Assembly: GCA_003523545.1 (NCBI GenBank) | Contig: DQAM01000087.1 | Location: forward strand, 462 to 6,617 | Direction: 5' to 3' | Source: Dysgonomonas sp. | Lineage (GTDB): Bacteria; Bacteroidota; Bacteroidia; Bacteroidales; Dysgonomonadaceae | Length of the DNA: 6,156 nt | In this document: piece after piece, positions 1-5,330 of the stretch | Layout: each line of letters begins with the position of its first letter | How positions within the stretch are numbered: the stretch's first letter is position 1 | Made by a program: the position numbers and the translations under genes | The notes under the pieces: model-generated | Databases searched by the model: none | What the model was told of the DNA's origin: nothing | The model's input: only the letters and a program-made list of their open reading frames with translations

Positions 1-17
1 AACCACAAGGGTTATCC

Positions 18-710
18 CTACAAGTTAAAATTATATCCGTAACCTGTACGGTTTACGATAAGGTCTCCGTAACGGCCTATTTTCTTTCTCAGGCGGGCAA
101 TGTGAACATCTACCGTACGTTCCAGAACGATACCGTCGTTCTTCCATGCTCTTTCCAAAATATCGGAACGGGTAAAAGTGCTTCCCATATTCTGTACCAA
201 AAGAGTCAGAATGTTGAATTCGGTTTTAGTCAAATCAATAATCTCACCATCCACTTTTACTGTCTTGAGGTTCATATCAATCTCTAAAGTATCGATATTA
301 ATGATATTATTTTTATTCTGCATGATTTGAAATTCACTTCTTTTCAATACCGATTTGACACGGGCAATGACTTCTTTAATCGAGAAAGGTTTCGAAATGT
401 AATCGTCTCCTCCTATCGAAAATCCGGTCAGCATATCGTTTTCGGTGTCTTTAGCCGTCAGAAAAATGATAGGAACATTGTTTCCCGATTTACGCAACTG
501 GTCTGCCATCTTAAAACCCGATATACCACCCATCATCACGTCCAGTAATATAAGCTGATGTTCGGGTTTAAGCTTTTTTACAGCTTCTTCTGCTGAATTG
601 GCTGTATCAATCCGGTAACCCTCATTTTCGAGGTTAAATTCCAATATCTCCAGTATGTCGGCTTCGTCGTCTACAAGAAGAATCGATGTGTTTTTATTCG
701 TCGTTTCCAT
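18..710 (-). CDS. OmpR/PhoB-family response regulator, probably controlling phosphate response
   Basis: This is a two-component response regulator of 230 residues, normal for the family. The N-terminal receiver domain (about residues 8-125) has the acidic pair D14/D15, the phospho-acceptor D57, T85 and K107. The C-terminal winged-helix DNA-binding domain (about 136-230) has a recognition helix near 197-211 (ERTVDVHIARLRKKIG) and the usual C-terminal RTGYGY wing. The ATG at 710 lies inside the end of phoU (17-bp overlap), so translation is probably coupled. Its place as last gene of a pst-phoU operon suggests that it is the phosphate-responsive activator, equivalent to PhoB. This is inferred from context, because the domain alone does not distinguish PhoB from other OmpR-class regulators. 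A small oddity is that the residue four after D57 is G61, where many receivers have proline. No partner histidine kinase is visible; only 17 bp remain after the stop. Confidence 0.93.
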   Translation of the reverse strand: METTNKNTSILLVDDEADILEILEFNLENEGYRIDTANSAEEAVKKLKPEHQLILLDVMMGGISGFKMADQLRKSGNNVPIIFLTAKDTENDMLTGFSIGGDDYISKPFSIKEVIARVKSVLKRSEFQIMQNKNNIINIDTLEIDMNLKTVKVDGEIIDLTKTEFNILTLLVQNMGSTFTRSDILERAWKNDGIVLERTVDVHIARLRKKIGRYGDLIVNRTGYGYNFNL

Positions 711-1374
711 GTCTGATATCTTTACCTTCGGTTAAATAAATGGTCGCCTCTGCGATATTAGTCGCGCTGTCCCCGATTCGCTCCAGATTGTAAGACATTG
801 CGTTCGTATTCAGTATGTTCCTCACTTCGCCTTTCGTCAAACTCCGGTTGCTGAATGTCGTTTGCAACGATTCGCTTATTTCGCGGAACAGGTTATCCAC
901 CTTATCGTCTTTTTCTATTGTATGATAGGCTAAGCGGGTGTCTCCGTTCGAAAAAGAAAGAATCGCATCACGAAGCATTTCATCCACATACTTAAACATT
1001 TTGTTTATCTTTTTCTTTTCTTCTTCGAATTCGGGTTTATGCAGGTTTGTCTCGCGAAGGAAGTGAATTATATTGAGAAGCATATCCCCGATTCGTTCTA
1101 AATTGGTTGTAATATCCTGATAAGTAATGATAAGCCTTAAATCCGCCGCTTTGGGTGTGAACTGAAAAATGGCGAAAACGACCTCTTCACGGATTTTGAC
1201 TTCGAGACGGTCCATGATTATTTCATTGGATTCGGCTTCTTCATATAAAGATTCAATTGTATTGTCCTGCAAAAGTTTGGTTCCTATCTGCATCTGCAAC
1301 ATAGCGGTACGGGACAACAGTTCGAAATCGTTGAGTAATATTTTGAGTTGTTTCTGTTTTACTGATGTAGTCAT
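694..1374 (-). CDS. phoU: phosphate signalling protein PhoU
   Basis: PhoU is a cytoplasmic helical protein that connects the Pst transporter to the phosphate two-component system and restrains phosphate uptake and Pho signalling when phosphate is ample. The 226-residue product has the expected internal duplication of two three-helix bundles. Each carries the acidic, metal-cluster motif NLERIGD, at residues 91-97 and 196-202, exactly 105 residues apart. Companion acidic helices lie at about 45-63 (EEAESNEIIMDRLE) and 154-168 (EKDDKVDNLFREI). The PKAADLR segment at 74-80 is also typical. It follows pstB, as in most pst operons, but is separated from it by an 87-bp-class gap filled by a GC-rich hairpin element, so its expression may be uncoupled from the transporter. 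Its 3' end overlaps the response regulator by 17 bp. The ATG at 1374 is preceded by an AT-rich stretch with no clear Shine-Dalgarno sequence. Confidence 0.96.
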   Translation of the reverse strand: MTTSVKQKQLKILLNDFELLSRTAMLQMQIGTKLLQDNTIESLYEEAESNEIIMDRLEVKIREEVVFAIFQFTPKAADLRLIITYQDITTNLERIGDMLLNIIHFLRETNLHKPEFEEEKKKINKMFKYVDEMLRDAILSFSNGDTRLAYHTIEKDDKVDNLFREISESLQTTFSNRSLTKGEVRNILNTNAMSYNLERIGDSATNIAEATIYLTEGKDIRHGNDE

Positions 1375-1400
1375 AATCTTTTTAATTTAAAATTTCAAAA

Positions 1401-1460
1401 AGCCCCCTATATCCCCCAAGGGGGACTTTATTCCTCCCTATGGGGAGGTTAGGAGGGGCT
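1401..1460. repeat. GC-rich three-hairpin intergenic element, terminator-like towards phoU
   Basis: This 60-bp element almost fills the pstB-phoU gap. Terminal inverted repeats agcccc (1401-1406) and ggggct (1455-1460) enclose two internal hairpins: tccccc/ggggga (1412-1417 with 1420-1425) and cctccc/gggagg (1433-1438 with 1443-1448, loop 1439-1442). Read on the minus strand, as the operon is transcribed, the outer stem is followed directly by a run of five T (1401-1397), as in a Rho-independent terminator or attenuator. It begins two bases after the pstB stop codon and ends 26 bp before the phoU start. From memory, similar CCTAACCTCCCC-type palindromes are scattered between genes in Bacteroidota genomes; I could not search for copies. 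Partial termination or stabilisation of the upstream mRNA end is inferred. Confidence 0.75.
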
Positions 1461-1462
1461 AG

Positions 1463-2248
1463 TTATCCGAATACCCCTGTCAGATAATCTTCCGTACGTT
1501 TGTCTTTCGGCTTGGTGAACATCTGTTTTGTTGTTCCGTATTCCACCAGATGCCCCAAGTACATAAACATCGAATTGTCGGATATACGCGCCGCCTGCGA
1601 CATATTGTGAGTTACGATTATTATCGTATAATGTTCTTTCAACTCCAATATCAAATCTTCAATCCGGTTTGTCGAGATGGGGTCGAGTGCCGAAGTCGGT
1701 TCATCCATAAGGATAATTTCGGGCTTCAAAGCTATGGCACGCGCTATGCAAAGCCGTTGTTGCTGTCCCCCCGAAAGAAATGTTCCTTTTTTGTTCATCG
1801 AGTCTTTCACTTCGTCCCATAAGGCAACACTTCTAAGGCTCGCTTCCACAACTTCATCTTTCTCCGATTTTTTCAGACTGATATTGTTCAACTTATAACC
1901 AGCCAGTACATTATCATAAATACTCATGGTAGGAAAAGGATTGGGACGCTGAAATACCATTCCTGCCAAACGGCGTACCTTCATCGGGTTCATCTTGAAA
2001 ATGTTTTCCCCTTTGAGAAGTATTTCGCCTGTCGTTTTAATCTCAGGATACAGGTCATGCATACGGTTGATTGCCCGAAGCAACGTACTTTTACCACAAC
2101 CTGAAGGTCCCATGATTGCCGTGACCGTATTTTCGCGAATGCCCGCGTTTACATTTTCCACGGCATTCTTTCCGGGGGTATAAGAAACCGAAACTTCTTT
2201 CAGTTCCAATACGTATTTATTATTTTCCGAATTTATTGAATTTTCCAT
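1463..2248 (-). CDS. pstB: phosphate ABC transporter ATP-binding protein PstB
   Basis: This is the ATPase subunit that drives phosphate import through PstC/PstA on the cytoplasmic face of the inner membrane. The 261-residue product is of normal family length and has every ABC motif intact: Walker [10 protein letters not shown] (47-55), Q-loop Q100 in the PstB-typical VFQRPNPFP, signature LSGGQQQR (157-164), Walker B with catalytic glutamate IILMDE (177-182), D-loop SALD (185-188) and H-loop H213. The RPNPFP segment and the YLGHLVEYG region near the C-terminus separate PstB from other ABC ATPases. The ATG at 2248 overlaps the end of pstA by 16 bp, which argues for coupled translation and a fixed subunit ratio. 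The first dozen residues are a polar, Asn/Ser-rich extension before the nucleotide-binding fold. Confidence 0.98.
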   Translation of the reverse strand: MENSINSENNKYVLELKEVSVSYTPGKNAVENVNAGIRENTVTAIMGPSGCGKSTLLRAINRMHDLYPEIKTTGEILLKGENIFKMNPMKVRRLAGMVFQRPNPFPTMSIYDNVLAGYKLNNISLKKSEKDEVVEASLRSVALWDEVKDSMNKKGTFLSGGQQQRLCIARAIALKPEIILMDEPTSALDPISTNRIEDLILELKEHYTIIIVTHNMSQAARISDNSMFMYLGHLVEYGTTKQMFTKPKDKRTEDYLTGVFG

Positions 2249-3111
2249 TTTTTAGCTACACTTTTTGCAAAAATATTAATTCCCAACACTATAAATAATA
2301 ACAGGAGCGATGAAGACCATACTAGAGGAGCGAGGTTCGGGTCGTTGTAAAACTCCCAGATTAAAAGGGATATAGCGCTTGTCGGGTCGGATATATTCCA
2401 GTTGACGATAGTTGCCCCGAGAGCCGTTACCATGAGGGGAGCCGTTTCTCCCATCACGCGGGAAATAGCAAGTAAAGAACCGGTAAACAATCCTCCGAAA
2501 GCTGAGGGCAACAGTATTTTTAAAACCACCAATGTATATGAACCTCCCAACGCTAAGCCAGCTTCTTTCAGTGAAGTCGGTAGCATTTTGAGAGTCTCTT
2601 CTGTCGAGCGTATAATCATCGGCAACATCATAATTGCCAGAGCCACACTTCCCGCTAATGCTGAATATCCGTGCATCGGCCTCACTACCCATACATATAC
2701 AATTATCCCGACAACGATAGAGGGTATTCCCTGTAAAAGGTCTGCCAGGCTTCTTATTAGATTACTGAATTTCTTCTTCGGATTTTCCGACAAGTAGATA
2801 CCCACCAGAATTCCCACAGGAATAGCTATTATTATTGCGATAACCAGTATCAGTAATGTACCCGTTATACCGTTGAGTATTCCTCCGGGAATAGGGTCAC
2901 CGCTTATTTTTGCCAGCATGGCGTCCATTGAGGTAGGCGCTACTTCCGTGAAAAGGCTGAAATTAAATTGCTTATACCCTCTCTTTATCAATTCCCAAAT
3001 GATTAAAAATAAGGGAATCATCGTCAGGGTACTGAAAAAGCAGACGATATAAAAGAATATCTTGCTTTTTGCCAGCCTGTATTTTGATGTCGAAAAAAAT
3101 GTTTTTTTCAT
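2233..3111 (-). CDS. pstA: phosphate ABC transporter permease PstA
   Basis: This is one of two inner-membrane permease subunits that form the phosphate channel with PstC. It has 292 residues and about six predicted membrane spans: roughly 18-39, 82-107, 125-145, 151-167, 204-230 and 265-283. A periplasmic stretch of about 40 residues follows the first span. The cytoplasmic EAA loop that docks on PstB starts at E183 ([10 protein letters not shown]). The [10 protein letters not shown] segment (217-226) carries an arginine that probably matches the one reported as important in E. coli PstA. The [12 protein letters not shown] stretch (124-135) is typical of the PstA/PstC pair. The ATG at 3111 is the natural start, giving a short basic N-terminus before the first span. 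It is separated from pstC by 132 bp holding an inverted repeat, yet overlaps pstB by 16 bp, so pstA and pstB form a translational pair. Confidence 0.97.
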   Translation of the reverse strand: MKKTFFSTSKYRLAKSKIFFYIVCFFSTLTMIPLFLIIWELIKRGYKQFNFSLFTEVAPTSMDAMLAKISGDPIPGGILNGITGTLLILVIAIIIAIPVGILVGIYLSENPKKKFSNLIRSLADLLQGIPSIVVGIIVYVWVVRPMHGYSALAGSVALAIMMLPMIIRSTEETLKMLPTSLKEAGLALGGSYTLVVLKILLPSAFGGLFTGSLLAISRVMGETAPLMVTALGATIVNWNISDPTSAISLLIWEFYNDPNLAPLVWSSSLLLLFIVLGINIFAKSVAKKWKIQ

Positions 3112-3136
3112 ATTGAATTTTAGAATTGTCTAAAAT
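3112..3136 (-). promoter_or_regulatory. perfect 8-bp inverted repeat just upstream of pstA start
   Basis: attttaga (3117-3124) and tctaaaat (3129-3136) are perfect inverted copies around a 4-base loop, ending 5 bases before the pstA ATG (3111-3109). In the mRNA this AT-rich hairpin would sit in the ribosome-binding region and could tune initiation of pstA. As DNA it is a small dyad that could be a binding site. AT-rich palindromes of this size also arise by chance, so the function is open. Confidence 0.4.
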
Positions 3137-3163
3137 AAAACTATATAGTCAGATTATCATTTT

Positions 3164-3234
3164 TTTGTCATTCTGAGTAAAACGAAGAATCTTTTTATCG
3201 AAGATAGATGCTTCACTATGTTCAGCATGACAAA
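3164..3234. repeat. imperfect inverted repeat (27-bp arms) between pstC and pstA
   Basis: The left arm 3166-3192 begins tgtcattctgag and ends cgaagaatct. The right arm 3206-3232 begins agatgcttcac and ends cagcatgaca. Comparing the left arm with the reverse complement of the right gives 20 identical positions of 27, with a 13-base loop (3193-3205); two further A/T pairs extend the outer end. The arm sequence resembles a dispersed GTCATTCTGAG...GAAGAATCT repeat that I remember from intergenic regions of many bacteria, including Bacteroidota. This is recollection, not a search. It starts 9 bp after the pstC stop codon in the direction of transcription. In the mRNA it could form a long stem that protects the 3' end of the pstSC segment or causes partial termination; a run of seven T on the plus strand lies at its outer edge (3160-3166). 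Confidence 0.75.
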
Positions 3235-3243
3235 GAGAAATGT

Positions 3244-4092
3244 TTACCTATTTACTATTTTCAGAATATACTTGGCAATAAAATTTATAATTGCTGTAAT
3301 CAGGAACAGCAACAAACCGATAGCCATTAATGAACTCAGCTTTAATCCGCTTGCTTCACCGAACTGATTGGCTATAATACTCGCCATTGAATTTCCTGTG
3401 TCGGCTAAGCTTGACGGGATGTTGTTCGTATTTCCTATCAACATCGTTACAGCCATCGTTTCACCCAAAGCCCTTCCTAATGCCAGTACATACGCCGCAA
3501 ACATTCCCGACATCGAAACAGGGAGACTGACATTTCGTATCACTTCCAAATTGGTTGACCCCAGGCTGTACGCCGCTTCTTTCAAATCGTTGGGAACCAT
3601 GGATATGAATTCAGTGCTCAACGAGGATGCATAAGGAATTATCATTATCGCTAGAACTATAGATGATAACAGTACTCCGAATCCCTGTGCACTCACTCCC
3701 ATATCGATGAGGACAGGACGCAGTACATAAAATCCCCACAACCCATAAACAATAGATGGGATACCTGCCAGCAAATCGACAACGGAACTTACAACAGTCG
3801 ACGTTTTTGTCCCTTTAAAATATTCGCCGTTAAATAAGGCGATGGATAAAGAAAAGGGTATACAGAATAGTAAAGCCAGTATGGAAGTAATCAGAGTCCC
3901 TGTAATAAAGGGCAATGCTCCAAAATTTTCATTGACAGAATCCCATGAAGTGGAGGATATAAATCCGAAAAATCCGAATGTAGAAAAAGTATTTATGCTC
4001 TGGGAGACCAAAGCATAAATAACCCCTGCTGTCAAAACCAGAATCAGGCATGACGCTAATAACAATATGGATTTAAAAATCTTATCTTTCAT
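3244..4092 (-). CDS. pstC: phosphate ABC transporter permease PstC
   Basis: This is the second inner-membrane channel subunit of the Pst importer and partner of PstA. The 282-residue product has about six hydrophobic spans: near 7-30, 62-88, 104-126, 138-158, 197-220 and 252-273. The EAA loop for PstB contact begins at E172 (KEAAYSLGST). The GRALGETMAV segment (206-215) is diagnostic of PstC and holds an arginine and glutamate of the kind implicated in phosphate movement in E. coli PstC. DLLAGIPSIVYGLWG (106-120) is also characteristic. It is somewhat shorter than E. coli PstC, mainly at the N-terminus and first periplasmic loop. The ATG at 4092 sits 34 bp after the pstS stop, in an A-rich context with no Shine-Dalgarno sequence. 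The gap is largely a heptamer tandem repeat. Confidence 0.97.
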   Translation of the reverse strand: MKDKIFKSILLLASCLILVLTAGVIYALVSQSINTFSTFGFFGFISSTSWDSVNENFGALPFITGTLITSILALLFCIPFSLSIALFNGEYFKGTKTSTVVSSVVDLLAGIPSIVYGLWGFYVLRPVLIDMGVSAQGFGVLLSSIVLAIMIIPYASSLSTEFISMVPNDLKEAAYSLGSTNLEVIRNVSLPVSMSGMFAAYVLALGRALGETMAVTMLIGNTNNIPSSLADTGNSMASIIANQFGEASGLKLSSLMAIGLLLFLITAIINFIAKYILKIVNR

Positions 4093-4100
4093 TTTTATTT

Positions 4101-4135
4101 AGCTATTAGCCATTAGCTAAAAGCTATTAGCTTTT
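4101..4135. repeat. five-copy 7-bp tandem repeat with hairpin across the pstS stop codon
   Basis: Five consecutive heptamers lie here: agctatt, agccatt, agctaaa, agctatt, agctttt (4101-4107, 4108-4114, 4115-4121, 4122-4128, 4129-4135), consensus AGCTATT. The last two copies contain the pstS stop codon (4129-4127) and the codons just before it. Positions 4119-4125 (aaaagct) and 4129-4135 (agctttt) form a perfect 7-bp stem with a 3-base loop centred on the stop. Seven is not a multiple of three, so a change in copy number would shift frame, but TAA/TAG occur so often in the unit that PstS would end within a few codons anyway. The more likely effect is on pstS-pstC spacing, reinitiation or mRNA processing. 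Confidence 0.75.
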
Positions 4136-5167
4136 TATTGCGTTTCCGTTGAAAGTTATCGACTTAATAATTGCATTTGTCTTTTCCAACGCTTTTGAGG
4201 ATAAGGGTGCATAATGCGTTTTTACTGCAATGTCTTGTCCGTCTTTACCGATGATATAATTCAACAGGCTGACAAGAGATTTCGCCTGTTCCTCGGTCCG
4301 GTTGTTGTAATTTTGTTCTTTGTAAAGTATTATCCAGGTAAAAGTACTTATCGGATAAGCATCCGGATTGGATGAGTTTGTGATGACAGCGCGGGTATCG
4401 TCCGGCATATCGATATCTGCCGAAGCCGAGATACTTTTGTCATTCGCTACGATAAAATTGCCCGAACTGTTTTGTAATAAAGCCGATGGTATATTCAATG
4501 CCAAAGCGTATTCAGAACCGATATATCCTATCGAACCTTCTGTTTCGGAAATATTACCCGCTACGCCCGGATTACCTTTGGCAGCAATGCCGACCTTGAA
4601 TGATAAGGATTTACCCGAACCGATTTCACTTTTCCATATCGAATCTACTTTCGACATGTATTCGGAAAATACCGCTGTAGTACCGCTACCGTCTGAACGG
4701 TAAACAGGCGTGATGGCTTTATCGGGCAAATTTAAATCCGGATTTACTTCTTTAATCTTAGGGTCGTTCCAGTTGGTGATTACACCCCTGTATATCTCTG
4801 ATATCAAGCCTGCTGTCAGTTTCAAATCTTTAACTTCGGGGAGATTGTAGGAGAGTACCACAGCTCCCATAGCAGTAGGAATGTGGACGACATCCGCTCC
4901 CATTTCTTTCAGTTCATCATCGGAAAGGAAAACATCGGTTGCCCCGAAATCTACTGTTTTATCTTTCAGACTTCGTATTCCGCCCCCGCTTCCTATACCT
5001 CCGTAGGTAACGGCATTGCCTGTAGCTTCCGTATACTTCTTGAATACTACATTATAAAACGGAGCAGGGAAAGTAGCCCCACTTCCCGATAACTTACCTG
5101 AAGATTCACAGGAAATAAATGATAACCCAATTATCGCAACAACGGCTGTAAATATTAACTTCTTCAT
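4127..5167 (-). CDS. pstS: phosphate-binding lipoprotein PstS
   Basis: This is the periplasmic phosphate receptor that delivers its ligand to PstC/PstA. I place the start at ATG 5167, giving 346 residues. A further in-frame TTG at 5191 lies inside the likely promoter and would spoil the signal peptide. Residues 1-20 are a lipoprotein signal (MKK, hydrophobic core, then FISC with C20 as the lipidated cysteine), so the protein is membrane-anchored. Ligand-site motifs follow: SGSGATFPAPF (27-37; T32, F33), GGIGSGGG (56-63; S60), FGATD (74-78; D78) and YRSDGSGTT (156-164; R157, S161, G162, T163). These match the family positions that hydrogen-bond phosphate. KGNPGV and GSIGYIGSEYAL are further PstS signatures. 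It is the first operon gene, under its own promoter, and is expected to be the most abundant product. Its last two codons lie in a heptamer repeat. Confidence 0.97.
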   Translation of the reverse strand: MKKLIFTAVVAIIGLSFISCESSGKLSGSGATFPAPFYNVVFKKYTEATGNAVTYGGIGSGGGIRSLKDKTVDFGATDVFLSDDELKEMGADVVHIPTAMGAVVLSYNLPEVKDLKLTAGLISEIYRGVITNWNDPKIKEVNPDLNLPDKAITPVYRSDGSGTTAVFSEYMSKVDSIWKSEIGSGKSLSFKVGIAAKGNPGVAGNISETEGSIGYIGSEYALALNIPSALLQNSSGNFIVANDKSISASADIDMPDDTRAVITNSSNPDAYPISTFTWIILYKEQNYNNRTEEQAKSLVSLLNYIIGKDGQDIAVKTHYAPLSSKALEKTNAIIKSITFNGNAIKS

Positions 5168-5188
5168 ATTATTAACTTTAATCTGCCA

Positions 5189-5222
5189 CAAAAATATATT
5201 GCGATTATAACAATAAAGCCAA
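5189..5222 (-). promoter_or_regulatory. Bacteroidota-type promoter for the pst operon
   Basis: On the minus strand, TATTTTTG (5196-5189) is an exact match to the Bacteroidota -7 element TAnnTTTG. A weaker TTG (5222-5220) lies 23 bases upstream and may serve as the -33 element (consensus TTTG, usually about 20 bases away). The -7 element ends 21 bp before the pstS ATG, so the leader would be short and no riboswitch is expected. A weak, slightly over-spaced -33 region fits a promoter that needs an activator, as Pho promoters do. Confidence 0.6.
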
Positions 5223-5232
5223 GGAATTGTTA
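5208..5232. promoter_or_regulatory. perfect 7-bp dyad overlapping the pstS promoter
   Basis: taacaat (5208-5214) and attgtta (5226-5232) are perfect inverted copies separated by 11 bases, so their centres are 18 bp apart. They lie between and over the presumed -33 and -7 elements of pstS, where a dimeric repressor could bind. The right half also forms part of a tandem repeat (5223-5244), so only one reading may be functional. A 7-bp match in AT-rich DNA can arise by chance. Confidence 0.3.
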
Positions 5233-5244
5233 CGGGATGGTTAA
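5223..5244 (-). promoter_or_regulatory. candidate PhoB-class binding site (11-bp tandem direct repeat)
   Basis: On the minus strand two adjacent 11-mers, TTAACCATCCC (5244-5234) and GTAACAATTCC (5233-5223), agree at 8 of 11 positions, sharing the TAAC, AT and CC blocks. They end exactly where the presumed -33 TTGG begins. OmpR/PhoB-family regulators bind tandem half-sites with an 11-bp period next to or replacing the -35 element, so the arrangement fits direct activation by the regulator encoded at 18-710. The sequence does not match the E. coli Pho box, and no footprinted Bacteroidota motif is known to me for comparison. Confidence 0.4.
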
Positions 5245-5266
5245 GATTGAAGAAGAAATTGAGAAT

Positions 5267-5303
5267 TAAAAAAAGAACTGTAAACCAGACGACTTACAGT
5301 TCT
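5267..5303 (-). terminator. Rho-independent terminator of the deacetylase gene
   Basis: Read on the minus strand, AGAACTGTAA (5303-5294) and TTACAGTTCT (5283-5274) form a perfect 10-bp stem with a 10-base loop (5293-5284). It is followed by a run of seven T (5274-5268) that begins at the last stem base. It lies 27 bp after the deacetylase stop codon and upstream of the pstS promoter, so it insulates the pst operon from upstream transcription. This is the clearest terminator in the window. Confidence 0.9.
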
Positions 5304-5330
5304 CATAGATATTTTAGTAAATAAAGATTA

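Noticed and set aside
1..17. Start of a histidine kinase or a terminator after the response regulator
   Set aside because: Only 17 bases remain. The short agggttatccct palindrome (9-20) has a 4-bp stem and no T-run, and no start codon with coding evidence is visible.
102..548. Plus-strand open frames of 61 and 73 codons opposite the response regulator
   Set aside because: They lie antisense to a complete, motif-bearing gene and show no recognisable domain or start signal.
1550..1898. Two overlapping plus-strand frames (90 and 73 codons) opposite pstB
   Set aside because: They are antisense shadows of a fully conserved ABC ATPase; two overlapping frames in the same place also argue against coding.
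2276..2797. A 138-codon minus-strand frame and a 131-codon plus-strand frame inside pstA
   Set aside because: Both overlap pstA in other frames. Their translations are low in hydrophobic structure and unlike any family, whereas pstA shows six spans and the EAA loop.
4099..4113. Tiny frame ATG-GCT-AAT-AGC-TAA between pstS and pstC as a leader peptide
   Set aside because: It is four codons long and produced by the heptamer repeat itself; nothing suggests regulated translation.
4101..4135. CRISPR array
   Set aside because: The repeats are 7 bp, directly adjacent and without spacers, so this is a simple tandem repeat.
4368..5092. Plus-strand frames of 111 and 69 codons opposite pstS
   Set aside because: They are antisense to pstS, which has all phosphate-site motifs; there is no independent evidence of coding.
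5204..5209. TATAAT on the minus strand upstream of pstS as a sigma70-type -10 box
   Set aside because: There is no TTGACA-like hexamer at 16-18 bp upstream, and Bacteroidota use a different promoter consensus that is matched exactly at 5196-5189.
5168..5330. Riboswitch or small RNA in the pstS upstream region
   Set aside because: The promoter leaves a leader of about 20 bases, and the rest is explained by the terminator and operator-like repeats.
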